Assembly: GCA_963709995.1 (NCBI GenBank)
Contig: CAVPYN010000002.1
Location: 649,061-713,060 of the forward strand
Source: JAUIIK01 sp963709995
GTDB taxonomy: Bacteria; Chloroflexota; Chloroflexia; Thermomicrobiales; CFX8
Length of the DNA: 64,000 bases
Direction: 5' to 3'
Below, piece by piece: positions 46,713-54,497 of this stretch (positions are counted from its first letter, which is position 1; every line of letters begins with the position of its first letter). Made by a program: the position numbers and the translations under genes. The notes under the pieces were generated by a model, which saw only the letters and a program-made list of their open reading frames with translations, was not told where the DNA came from and did no database searches.

Positions 46713-48173
46713 TACTACACTTGTAGATCACAAATTATGCTGTTCTTCCGGACACAGCCAGGGAGAAACAGCATGGCACAGGGATTCACACGAGCAGCAA
46801 CGTCCTGACTTGGCCGGGGTTGAGCAATGGGTAGCCGATCTCGACCACTTCGTCGAGCGCATCGGTCCTCATTTTGCCCGCCCCGAAACCCGGCAGCGCG
46901 CGCTGACCTACCTGCAAGGACTCCTGCGTCCGGTCGAGCGCAAGAACAGTTGGCAACTGGCCGAAGCCAGCGGCAACACGACGCCCTATGGTATCCAGCA
47001 TCTGCTGGGCCGCGCCGTCTGGGATGTGGATGGGGTCCGCGACGAGTTGCGAGCCTACGTTGTGGAGCATCTCGGCGACTCCTGAGGGTGTCCTCGTCCT
47101 CGACGAGACTGGCTTCCTCAAGAAAGGCACCAAGTCGGTTGGCGTCAAACGCCAGTACAGCGGTACGGCGGGCAGAATCGAGAACTGTCACACCCAGTAG
47201 GGTGCCGGTGTCTTTTTCGCCTATGCCAGTGACCAGGGCCAGGCCGTTCTTGACCGCGAACTCTACCTGTCCCAGGATTGGGCACAGGATGCCGAACGCC
47301 GGGAAGTGGCGGGCGTGCCGGAGGCGGTGCAGTTCCAGACCAAGCCGCAGATGGCCCGTCGCATGCTCGCCCGAGCCCTGGATGCGGGCGTCCCTGCCGG
47401 CTGGGTGACGGCCGACTCTATCTATGGTGGGGCGTACCACGTGCGGGCTCTGCTCGAGGAGCGGGAGCTGCGCTACGTCGTCGGGGTGGCGTCGAACCAG
47501 GCGGTGCGGGCTGACTGGGCAAGCAGCTGAGCATCGATGCGTTGCTCGGCGACCTGACCGAGGAGGACTGGACCCGGCTGAGTTGTGGAGATGGTGCCAA
47601 GGGGCCGCGGCGCTACGACTGGGCGGCGGTGCGGCTCAATTGTCCGGTTGAGGGCTGGGAACGCTGGGCACTCGGGCGTCGCTCCATCAGCTGATCCGGA
47701 TGAGTACGGGCCTACTACCTGGCCTTCGTCCCGGTCGGGACCGCATTGGAGGATGTTGTTCGTGTCGCCGGACAGCGCTGGACGATTGAGAATCGCCTTC
47801 GAGGAGGCCAAAGGCGAGGTCGGATTGGACGAGTACGAGGTGCGCAGTTGGACGGGCTGGTACCGACACATCACCCTCGCACTGCTCGCGCATGCCTTTC
47901 TGGCGGGCATTCGGGCAGCGACCGGACAGGAGCTAAAAGGGGGGCTCGGCGCGGCGCAGACCGGGAGCCTGCAGGCGTTCAAACGTGGGCGCGGACTGCC
48001 GGGTTGATTGGTCTCAGTGTCGCCGAGGTCAGGCGGTTGCTCTGGAAACTGGTCTGGGCAACCAAGCCCGTTACCGAATTTGTGCTGGGCTGGTCAACCT
48101 GGCGCCGACGACACCAGGCGGTCGCCACGGTCTGCCACTACAAACGGCGATTCAAGCATCTACAACTGTAGTA
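46713..48173 (+). mobile_element. IS701-family insertion sequence
   Basis: This 1461-bp element has 16-bp terminal inverted repeats (TACTACACTTGTAGAT at 46713-46728; ATCTACAACTGTAGTA at 48158-48173) matching at all but one base. Both ends are flanked by CTAG. It contains one transposase gene with several frame breaks. Length, repeats, target and transposase all fit the IS701 family. Confidence 0.88.
46773..48171 (+). CDS. IS701-family DDE transposase (frameshifted)
   Basis: The transposase reads in pieces: HEQQRPDLAGVEQWVADLDH, RIGPHFARPETRQRALTYLQ, VLVLDETGFLKKGTKSVGVK (first catalytic Asp), GWVTADSIYGGAYHVRALLE (second Asp) and the third acidic region EEAKGEVGLDEYEVRSWTGW. The tail CHYKRRFKHLQL ends at a TAG inside the right inverted repeat. 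It needs at least four corrections (near 46785, 47085, 47205 and in 47515-47800). The element is either dead or affected by the same sequence-quality problem as sufB. The remnant at 51436-51596 preserves the first 50 or so residues of a relative in one clean frame. Confidence 0.8.
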
Positions 48174-48235
48174 CTAGTGGCTGGAAATAGAGTCAGGTAG
48201 CCCATCGCCGGCCGCTCCGCACACTACGAGTAAAG

Positions 48236-48267
48236 GAGAAGCGCCGGACAGATGCCCGGCGCTTCTC
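48236..48267 (-). terminator. Terminator of the 44-aa small gene
   Basis: A perfect 12-bp stem (GAGAAGCGCCGG / CCGGCGCTTCTC) with an 8-base loop lies 30 bases past the small gene's stop. On the minus strand it runs into CTTTACTCG. Confidence 0.65.
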
Positions 48268-48296
48268 TCTGCAAGTTTGCCTCTGGTCAGGCGCAG

Positions 48297-48431
48297 TTAC
48301 CCGCGCGACTTGGTCTCATACTTCGAGTAGGGAGCGAATCGCTGGTTCCGCGGGTGATGCGCCACCCAATCCCGCCACAGGTCGTGTTTCTCGCTCAGCC
48401 ACATTCGGTTCTCAGCTTTTCGACCGCTCAT
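48297..48431 (-). CDS. Small basic protein of 44 residues, unknown function
   Basis: An ATG at 48431 is preceded by a strong ribosome site (AAGGAGG, spacing 6). It opens a frame of 44 residues starting MSGRKAENRMWLSEKHDLWR and ending YETKSRG before TAA at 48297. The product is rich in Arg, Lys, Trp and His, with no membrane segment or cysteine. A good hairpin terminator follows, so the stretch has start signal, frame and terminator in the right order. It lies inside the composite element and is read opposite to the V8/CAP gene. I do not recognise the family. Confidence 0.6.
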   Translation of the reverse strand: MSGRKAENRMWLSEKHDLWRDWVAHHPRNQRFAPYSKYETKSRG

Positions 48432-48818
48432 GATTGCCTCCTTCGGCAATTGGCTCGGGCTTCGTTGCTCGAGCAAATTCGTTTGATGGATTCATCTCAT
48501 GCATCTAACACCGCATCGAAATCTGTGGATATACCCGAACGGTGGAGCACGCAGCCCAAGGGTAGGTGAGCAGAACTACCTACCGTCGGATAGTCGCAGC
48601 ATACTCATCGTTAGAGATACGATCGGACGAGCCTGACTGCACTGCCAGCCAGCAAGATCTGGTGCCAGCCACTACACACGGTGCTCATGCCGGGAGCGGC
48701 AGTGGTCACGTTGGGGTAACTTCTTCAGCACACATATACGGGAGGTCGGTCGATAAGCTAAATTGGACTGAATACTGGGTAACCGTCAGGCCGGTCGACT
48801 AGAGGGAACTGAAAACGC

Positions 48819-51038
48819 ATGCGTAACATGGCCCGTAGAACTTCACGACTGATCGTAGCGATCGTGCTCCTGGCAACAGTCTTCGGGACTATGCCAGCGC
48901 TCGCATCCTCGGTAAACGAAGCCAACTCGCAGACGGGAGCAGACGGTGAGCTTCACACACTTTCGCCACAAGCTGATGGAGAAGTAGCAGCTACCATCAC
49001 CTACATCGACGGCTTCGGCGGACGCGAACCCCAGTTGGTGATTGGTCCCGATACACGCATTCAGATTGAGGACACGACCCGGGACCCATACAAGAAGATC
49101 GTTCACCTCATCGCGATCAATGAAGCTGCGGGCATCGGCAAACGATGCACCGGGACGTTCATCGGGGAGCGCGTCATCATGACGGCGGCGCACTGCCTGT
49201 GGTCACCGGATCTGAACGGGTGGCCCGATACGGTCGAGGTCATTCCGGCGCGAAACGGCGATCAGGCGCCATATGGGAGCGTCATTGCCGACACCATCTG
49301 GGTTCCACAGGGCTGGATTGACAGCTTGAGTGACGGTGATCTGATTCCGGAATGGGAAACGGATTACGGGCTTGTGGTGTTGAGCGACGGCAATCTCGGC
49401 GCAACACTCGGCACGATGACAATCGGCGTGCTTGATGATGCCACGCTGGCTGCGAGCGACTTCACGCCGACAACGGCCGGCTATCCTGGCGACAAACCGA
49501 TCGGCACGATGTGGTTGGGCACTCAGAGTTCGTTCTCGGGTGTCACACCGACGCACCTCTTTCATGAGATCGACTCATGGCAGGGTGCAAGCGGTTCGGC
49601 AGTCTGGCGCGCTTCCGATGAGCTCATCGTCGGAATTGAATCGTTGGAAACGGAATCTGAAAACGTCGCGTTGCGAATAACCCAGACGGTCGTTGACGAC
49701 TTTCAGGCCGTCTGCGAGTACCTCGATTGCGCGTTCAATGTCTCTGACGGTGACGATTCGCCGCCTATGCCCCCACCCGGTAACGGGCAGCCGCCCGTTG
49801 CGAGACCGTCTGATCCAGCCTTCCAGAGCACATGGGATCGCACCGATCGCCCGGTGGCAGATGGCCAGGCGACGCGCACCTGGATGTGGGGACCACAGCC
49901 CAATTCGCAGGTTGTCTGGGAGACCTACGACCAGGCACCAGGCGGCCAACGGGCAGTTCAGTATTATGACAAGTCTCGTATGGAGATCACTAACCCTGGT
50001 GGAGATGCGAACAGTATCTGGTATGTCACCAACGGCCTCCTGGCCACCGAGCTCATCACAGGTCGAATGCAGCTGGGCGACGACCGCTTCGAGGAACACG
50101 CGCCCGCAAACGTCAATCTGGCCGGAGACGCCGGCGATCCGAACGGCCCGACCTACGCGACGTTCAGCACACTGCTGGATCTCAATCCACAACCGGTGGG
50201 GATGGTCATCACCCAACGGGTCAACCGGGCCGGTCAGGTTGCCGACGAGGTAGCGCTGGCGGAACAGGGAGTGGTGATCGGATACGTCGATAATGTGACT
50301 AGCCACAGCATCGCCGAACCCTTCTGGACCTTCATGAATTCGAGTGGGATGGTCTATCAGAACGGTGCACTTACGACCGCGCCGCTCTTCGAGAACGCCT
50401 TCTTCGCGACTGGTCGCCCGATCACCGAGCCCTACTGGACAAACGTGCTGGTCGGTGGCACGCCGAGACTCGTACTGGTCCAGTGCTTCGAGCGCCGTTG
50501 CCTGACCTACACGCCGGACAACGCCCCGGAATGGCGCGTTGAGATGGGCAATATCGGCCAGCACTATTACGCCTGGCGCTATCTGGAAGACGACGATCAG
50601 CCGATGGCACCGCTCGACACCTGCCTCGATGCGGTCGAAGCTGAATTCCTGACGCTGCTCAATGACTATCGCGATTCGGTCGGACTCGATGCCTTGTCGA
50701 ATTCCGCGGTTCTCAACAAGGCGTCCTACGACCATAGCCTGGACATGGGCGAGCGAGCCTACTTCGACCATTTCACGCCTGAAGGACTTTCGCCACAGGA
50801 CCGGGTCGAGGCCGCCGGATACTCAGGGAATGTGGCGGAAAATCTTGCTGCCGGGAGCGGATCGGCGATTGAGATTCTGGAGATATTCCAGCAATCCTCC
50901 GAGACAGAAGACATCCTGCGCTCCCCGACGCTCGTGGTCGGCATCGGTCGCGTCTTCGTGGAGGACAGTCCCTGGGACTGGTACTGGACCGTCGAATTTG
51001 GCGACCAGACCGACGATGCACCTATCGGCTGCGGGTAG
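48819..51038 (+). CDS. Secreted V8-like serine protease fused to a CAP/SCP domain
   Basis: A 739-residue exported protein. Residues 1-30 form a signal peptide (RRTSRLIVAIVLLATVFG). Residues 90-300 are a trypsin-fold, glutamyl-endopeptidase-like domain with His125 (MTAAHC), Asp182 (ETDYGLVVL) and Ser258 (GASGSAVW). A Pro-rich linker (about 314-332) leads to a middle region (about 335-595) with two repeats of a type common in Chloroflexota exported proteins (AVQYYDKSRMEI; QCFERRCLTYTPDN; GNIGQHYYAWRY). Residues 602-739 are a CAP/SCP domain (FLTLLNDYRDSVGL, YFDHFTPEG, NVAENLAAGSG). Its usual third histidine block reads SSETEDIL, so one ligand appears lost. It is the main cargo of the composite element. 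Confidence 0.82.
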   Translation: MRNMARRTSRLIVAIVLLATVFGTMPALASSVNEANSQTGADGELHTLSPQADGEVAATITYIDGFGGREPQLVIGPDTRIQIEDTTRDPYKKIVHLIAINEAAGIGKRCTGTFIGERVIMTAAHCLWSPDLNGWPDTVEVIPARNGDQAPYGSVIADTIWVPQGWIDSLSDGDLIPEWETDYGLVVLSDGNLGATLGTMTIGVLDDATLAASDFTPTTAGYPGDKPIGTMWLGTQSSFSGVTPTHLFHEIDSWQGASGSAVWRASDELIVGIESLETESENVALRITQTVVDDFQAVCEYLDCAFNVSDGDDSPPMPPPGNGQPPVARPSDPAFQSTWDRTDRPVADGQATRTWMWGPQPNSQVVWETYDQAPGGQRAVQYYDKSRMEITNPGGDANSIWYVTNGLLATELITGRMQLGDDRFEEHAPANVNLAGDAGDPNGPTYATFSTLLDLNPQPVGMVITQRVNRAGQVADEVALAEQGVVIGYVDNVTSHSIAEPFWTFMNSSGMVYQNGALTTAPLFENAFFATGRPITEPYWTNVLVGGTPRLVLVQCFERRCLTYTPDNAPEWRVEMGNIGQHYYAWRYLEDDDQPMAPLDTCLDAVEAEFLTLLNDYRDSVGLDALSNSAVLNKASYDHSLDMGERAYFDHFTPEGLSPQDRVEAAGYSGNVAENLAAGSGSAIEILEIFQQSSETEDILRSPTLVVGIGRVFVEDSPWDWYWTVEFGDQTDDAPIGCG

Positions 51039-51293
51039 TTTCGAGCCACCGTCCGTCGGGCCACGGAAACAGGCCGAGCAGGACAAGCATCGAATCCGGG
51101 CAACCATCCAGGTGGTCGTTGCTTGAAGAAGCACGATCCAGAACCGGTCTGGATCAACTGCAACCGAAACATCATGAAATGATCTCCGGTGTGCCTCCCC
51201 CGATTGCTGCAAAGTTAAAGATGGGCGATAAGGGCTAGCGGGGAAAATACGCCCCAATTGGAGGGCGTACAACCTGTAGGGGGAGGACTTCCG

Positions 51294-51435
51294 ATGAGGA
51301 AACGTTCCTACGGGAAATCGTTGCTGCTGGCAGCCGCTCTTAGCGTGATGCTGATTGTTAGTGGCCTTTCGGCGCTGGCGCTCCCGGGCGCTGGGATGAA
51401 CCAGACACTGGAATCTCATGGCGGGGTGATTCACT
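51294..51435 (+). pseudogene. Truncated secreted-protein gene at the cargo edge
   Basis: An ATG at 51294 with GGGGGAGG upstream begins MRKRSYGKSLLLAAALSVML, a textbook signal peptide (Lys/Arg start, hydrophobic core, ALALPGA cleavage-like site). After about 47 residues the sequence turns into the IS remnant, so the mature part of the protein is missing. The open frame then passes through the remnant into the acetyltransferase gene, which would give a meaningless chimera. Confidence 0.6.
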
Positions 51436-51620
51436 CGCTGCCGGGTTTCAGGGCGCGCAAGGTGGGGACCGATGCGTCCAACCAGCCGATCCAGTTCGGC
51501 CTCCCACTGCTCGACCTCGGCCAGGTCGGGTTGCTGGTGCTCGTATGCTTCCTGTGCCATGCTGCTCCTCCCTGGCTCTGTCCGGAAGAACAGCATAAAT
51601 CAGAATCTACAACTGTAGTA
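51436..51620 (-). mobile_element. IS701-type end remnant, inverted relative to the complete IS
   Basis: The outer 16 bases ATCTACAACTGTAGTA match the IS inverted repeat. Read on the minus strand, the adjoining 165 bases encode the start of a transposase (MAQEAYEHQQPDLAEVEQWE, RIGPHLARPETRQR) related but not identical to that at 46773. Similarity stops at about 51436. The element is therefore a diverged relative whose internal part was deleted. Confidence 0.85.
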
Positions 51621-52058
51621 CTAGAACCGGTGAACGAAGCGAACTTCGAGGATGTAGTCGCCCTCGATGTCAGTGACGATCAGCGCCGCTTTGTCGCCAG
51701 CAATGCCTTGTCAGTCGCGCACGCGTACGTGTTTGCGGGCTGGGAGCCATATGCCGTGCGGATCGGGCCGACCATCGTCGGGTTTACCCTGATCTACATT
51801 GACCCCAACGAGGCCACCGGTCACATCGTTCGCTTCATGATTGATCGCAACCACCAGAGACGGGGATTCGGCCGCCTCGCGTTGGAGTCCGTCATCGAGT
51901 TCATCCGCAGTCGGCCGGGAATCGAGGCCATCGAGCTTTGCGTCTATCCCGAAAACGTTCCAGCCAGAAGGCTCTACGAGTCGGCAGGCTTCCACAACAC
52001 CGGCGAGATGAATGAGCACGAGATGGTCTACCGGTTGCGTGTCGCTCCGGACGCGTGA
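51621..52058 (+). pseudogene. GNAT acetyltransferase gene, body separated from its start by the element
   Basis: About 145 residues of an N-acetyltransferase with the fold's landmarks: EPVNEANFEDVVALDVSDDQ, FTLIYIDPNEATGHIVRFMI, the acetyl-CoA loop RNHQRRGFGRLALESVIEFI and NVPARRLYESAGFHNTGE. It resembles spermidine/diamine N-acetyltransferase-like proteins. Its native ATG now lies at 46682, beyond the insertion. A GTG at 51630 could restart translation with little loss, but no ribosome site is visible before it. The disruption is probably damaging rather than certainly inactivating. Confidence 0.75.
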
Positions 52059-52265
52059 GCATCCAAAACGAAGCGCCGCGGCGCCGGCAATCGGCGAACT
52101 AGAATCGATGCGCGGTACCTCGGGGGGACCGCGGCAGCCATAGCGGGAAGTAGCGCGAAACCTGAGGCATTGCTGCTGCAACGCGTGAACGGAGTAACTA
52201 GCGCCGAGCGTGCGTTTACAATTATGGAGAGCGAAATGAGCGACAGAGAAAGAGCAAGTTGAACG

Positions 52266-52673
52266 ATGTCAGCCGACATGTACCGCGAACAGATCCTCGA
52301 CTTAGCGCGCAACCCACTCAACCAGGGCACACTCGACCCGAACGATGCGAGCTTCGAGGACACGAATCCTCTTTGTGGTGACCGTATCCGAATCGATCTG
52401 AGGATCTCGGATGGAGTGGTCGACGACATAGCGTTCGCTGGACGCGGGTGCGCGATCTCGCAAGCCGCTGCGTCGCTGCTGACGGAGATGGCAATTGGCA
52501 AGACGGTGGAACAGGCGGCGACAATCACTAATGAGGAGATGCTTGATGAGATCGGGGTCGAGATTAGCCCGGCCCGCATCAAGTGCGCGTTGCTTGGACT
52601 GCACGTTCTCCGCGTCGCGCTCGACAACTACAGCCGCTTCGGAGCTTCGACGACTGATGTCGAGCTGAACTAG
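52266..52673 (+). CDS. sufU: SUF system sulfur-transfer/scaffold protein SufU
   Basis: SufU is a zinc protein that accepts sulfur from the SufS persulfide. The 135-residue protein has the three cysteines Cys37 (NPLCGDR), Cys62 (GRGCAISQAAASLL) and Cys107 (RIKCALLGL), and an Asp in the CGDR motif. The family insertion between the second and third cysteines favours SufU over IscU. The gene follows the interrupted acetyltransferase gene and is 12 bases upstream of the Rieske gene. It belongs to the SUF cluster that the mobile element splits. Confidence 0.92.
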   Translation: MSADMYREQILDLARNPLNQGTLDPNDASFEDTNPLCGDRIRIDLRISDGVVDDIAFAGRGCAISQAAASLLTEMAIGKTVEQAATITNEEMLDEIGVEISPARIKCALLGLHVLRVALDNYSRFGASTTDVELN

Positions 52674-52685
52674 AGGGAGATAGGC

Positions 52686-53006
52686 GTGTCCGACGGATTC
52701 CAAACGGTGGCTCGCGTTGGTGAGCTTGAACCCGGAGAAATGACCCAGGTTCGTATCGGCCGGCGACGCATCGGCCTCTACAACGTCGATGGCGATTACT
52801 TTGCGACCGATGACACCTGTTCCCATGAGGAGGCATCACTGACCGAGGGGTTTCTCTACGATGACATCGTTGAATGCCCATTGCACGGCGCGGCATTCTG
52901 CGTCCGAACCGGCGAAGTCGAGGCGTTCCCGGCCGTCGCCGGTATCGACACCTTCGCGGTCAGGCTCGTCGGGGACGAGATCCAGGTAAATCCCACGCCG
53001 CAATAG
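52686..53006 (+). CDS. Rieske [2Fe-2S] ferredoxin of the SUF cluster
   Basis: A 106-residue Rieske-type ferredoxin with Cys45-x-His47 (DTCSHEEASL) and Cys64-x2-His67 (ECPLHGAAFC), resembling the ferredoxin subunits of non-heme dioxygenases. Its place between sufU and sufT is a recurrent SUF-cluster arrangement. An electron-donor role in cluster assembly or repair is inferred. The start is GTG 52686 with AGGGAGA upstream. Confidence 0.9.
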   Translation: MSDGFQTVARVGELEPGEMTQVRIGRRRIGLYNVDGDYFATDDTCSHEEASLTEGFLYDDIVECPLHGAAFCVRTGEVEAFPAVAGIDTFAVRLVGDEIQVNPTPQ

Positions 53007-53137
53007 GAGCGACTTCTCTCGCCATGGGATTGAAGAGGAGAGGCGCCCGATCTCCAGCCAAACAGGAAATCCGACCTTGCAGGTACAATTTCATCCGTAT
53101 GTCGAATCACGAAGCCAATGAAGGAGAATTCAACCGC

Positions 53138-53449
53138 ATGACCGCCATTACCCAGGAAGCCGCTTTTGAGGCCATGAAGGAAGTTATTGACCCGGAGATC
53201 GGCGTCAACATCGTCGATCTTGGACTCGTCTACGGTGTAGAAGTTGACGAGACAAACAACGTTGAAGTGACGATGACGCTGACATCGATGGGCTGCCCAC
53301 TCGGCCCAGTGATCATCCGGGACATTCAGAACGCCGTGTCGGGCGTTGACGAGGGCGTTGGTGAAGTCAATGTACGGGTAGTATGGTCGCCCCCGTGGTC
53401 GGTGGAAATGATGAGCGAAGACGCGAAGGACGAACTCGGAATCTGGTAG
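53138..53449 (+). CDS. sufT: SufT / MIP18-family (DUF59) Fe-S assembly factor
   Basis: A 103-residue DUF59 protein that helps mature Fe-S proteins. It has AMKEVIDPEIGVNIVDLGLV, the cysteine motif TSMGCPLGPVI and RVVWSPPWSVEMMSEDAKDE. The ATG at 53138 has AAGGAG eleven bases before it; an in-frame ATG at 53099 would add 13 residues. The domain stands alone, without an Mrp/ApbC ATPase fusion. It closes the SUF cluster. Confidence 0.9.
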   Translation: MTAITQEAAFEAMKEVIDPEIGVNIVDLGLVYGVEVDETNNVEVTMTLTSMGCPLGPVIIRDIQNAVSGVDEGVGEVNVRVVWSPPWSVEMMSEDAKDELGIW

Positions 53450-53492
53450 GCACGGGCCATACCCCGCCCTATTCGCATCGGGAACGAATCAG

Positions 53493-54479
53493 ATGACTCC
53501 AGCGCGGGCCGACCAGATCGACGAATTGAACACTTCTCTGACTGCTCTTGAACAGTGGGTGAACCACTCACCGGCTGCGATCAGCAGATCGCTGAACGAC
53601 CCCAGATTCGCTGGAGCTGCGACGGTGCTGAGAGCCGCGCCGAGCATCATCCTGACCGGCTCGAACCTCGGCTACGACGCTGCCCGGTACGGGGCGGTTG
53701 CGCTTCGTGAAGCTGGCTTCGATTCAGTCGCGATCCATGCCGCCGATCTGAGTTCCGACTTCTGGACGCTCGAGCCAAATGACGTCGTCGTCGGTATCGA
53801 CACCAACAACGAAGATGTCCCGGCAGCTGTCACCCGCGCTCGAACAACTGGATTGTTTACTATAGTTCTCACCGATTTGGAGTTGACGCTCGTCGACGCC
53901 GACGTGCTCGTTCCGCTCGCTCACGGCTTCCCAGCGTCGATACTTTGCGATTCGCCGCTACCGTTCTGCACCGCGCTGAGCTTGCTCATCGCTCGGGCTG
54001 AGCCAGCCGCCAGGCTGGCAGCGGATATCGCGCCGCTCGGAAGTCAACTCCAGCATTTACTCACGTCGCGGCAGACAGCCCGGAGGGTTGCGGATCACCT
54101 TATGAACGGAAGTGGCAGGCTCGTCATAGCCAGCCGCGGCCCGGCCGCATGGGCGGCAGACGGGACTGCCCGGCGTTTGAATGCTGCCAACTGTTCACGG
54201 AATGTTCCCCCGGCTATACCGGTTCATCTTGGGGATGTCGGCTCACCGGCCTGGAAGTTTCAGCCGGACGACATTCTCGTTACCGTAGAGCCGGATTCGA
54301 TCGCCGGTCCGCTCAATCTGAATAGTCAGGCCATACAACCTGCCCAGATCTGGCGCATCGGCGGCTCACCACAGGGAGCGGATTGTTACACGCGCTTGAA
54401 TGGCGGCTCGATTGCGCTGGCGTCGCTTGGCGCTCAGTTGGTCCTTGAAGTGCTTTTGGAGGAGATCGCTGGCAGGTAG
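53493..54479 (+). CDS. SIS (sugar isomerase) domain protein
   Basis: A 328-residue protein with two SIS-like halves. The first has PSIILTGSNLGYDAARYGAVALREAGF and a DVVVGIDTNNEDVPAAVTRARTTG strand-loop. The second begins near RLVIASRGPAAWAADGTARRL. The overall plan resembles the isomerase half of GlmS and FrlB-like deglycases, but the catalytic residues are not clear. It lies 18 bases before rqcH, so the two may be co-transcribed. No substrate is proposed. Confidence 0.7.
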   Translation: MTPARADQIDELNTSLTALEQWVNHSPAAISRSLNDPRFAGAATVLRAAPSIILTGSNLGYDAARYGAVALREAGFDSVAIHAADLSSDFWTLEPNDVVVGIDTNNEDVPAAVTRARTTGLFTIVLTDLELTLVDADVLVPLAHGFPASILCDSPLPFCTALSLLIARAEPAARLAADIAPLGSQLQHLLTSRQTARRVADHLMNGSGRLVIASRGPAAWAADGTARRLNAANCSRNVPPAIPVHLGDVGSPAWKFQPDDILVTVEPDSIAGPLNLNSQAIQPAQIWRIGGSPQGADCYTRLNGGSIALASLGAQLVLEVLLEEIAGR

Positions 54480-54497
54480 GCTCCTTGCCGCCTCATC

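Larger units (their letters stand above)
48178..48818. other. Cargo region between the IS and the V8/CAP gene
   Basis: The only gene I can support here is the 44-aa minus-strand gene at 48297-48431 with its terminator. The stretch from 48432 to 48818 holds a 12-bp palindrome (48465-48476) and the upstream region of the V8/CAP gene. No clear promoter was found. Confidence 0.5.
46713..51620. mobile_element. Composite-transposon-like element inserted in a GNAT gene
   Basis: A segment of about 4.9 kb bounded by two inverted IS701-type ends, each followed outward by CTAG. The left IS is complete (46713-48173). The right is a remnant of a related IS in opposite orientation (about 51436-51620). Between them lie a small minus-strand gene, a V8-protease/CAP gene and a truncated secreted-protein gene. 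Excising the segment with one CTAG restores an intact GNAT reading frame, direct evidence that the whole segment arrived as one insertion or built up at one site. Confidence 0.75.

Noticed and set aside
49575..50771. A 398-codon minus-strand open frame
   Set aside because: It is the mirror of the V8/CAP gene, whose signal peptide, protease triad and CAP motifs are on the plus strand.
51258..52058. One continuous 266-codon frame from a signal peptide through to an acetyltransferase
   Set aside because: The middle part is IS sequence read on the wrong strand, so the fusion is accidental. It is reported as a truncated secreted-protein gene, an IS remnant and an interrupted GNAT gene.
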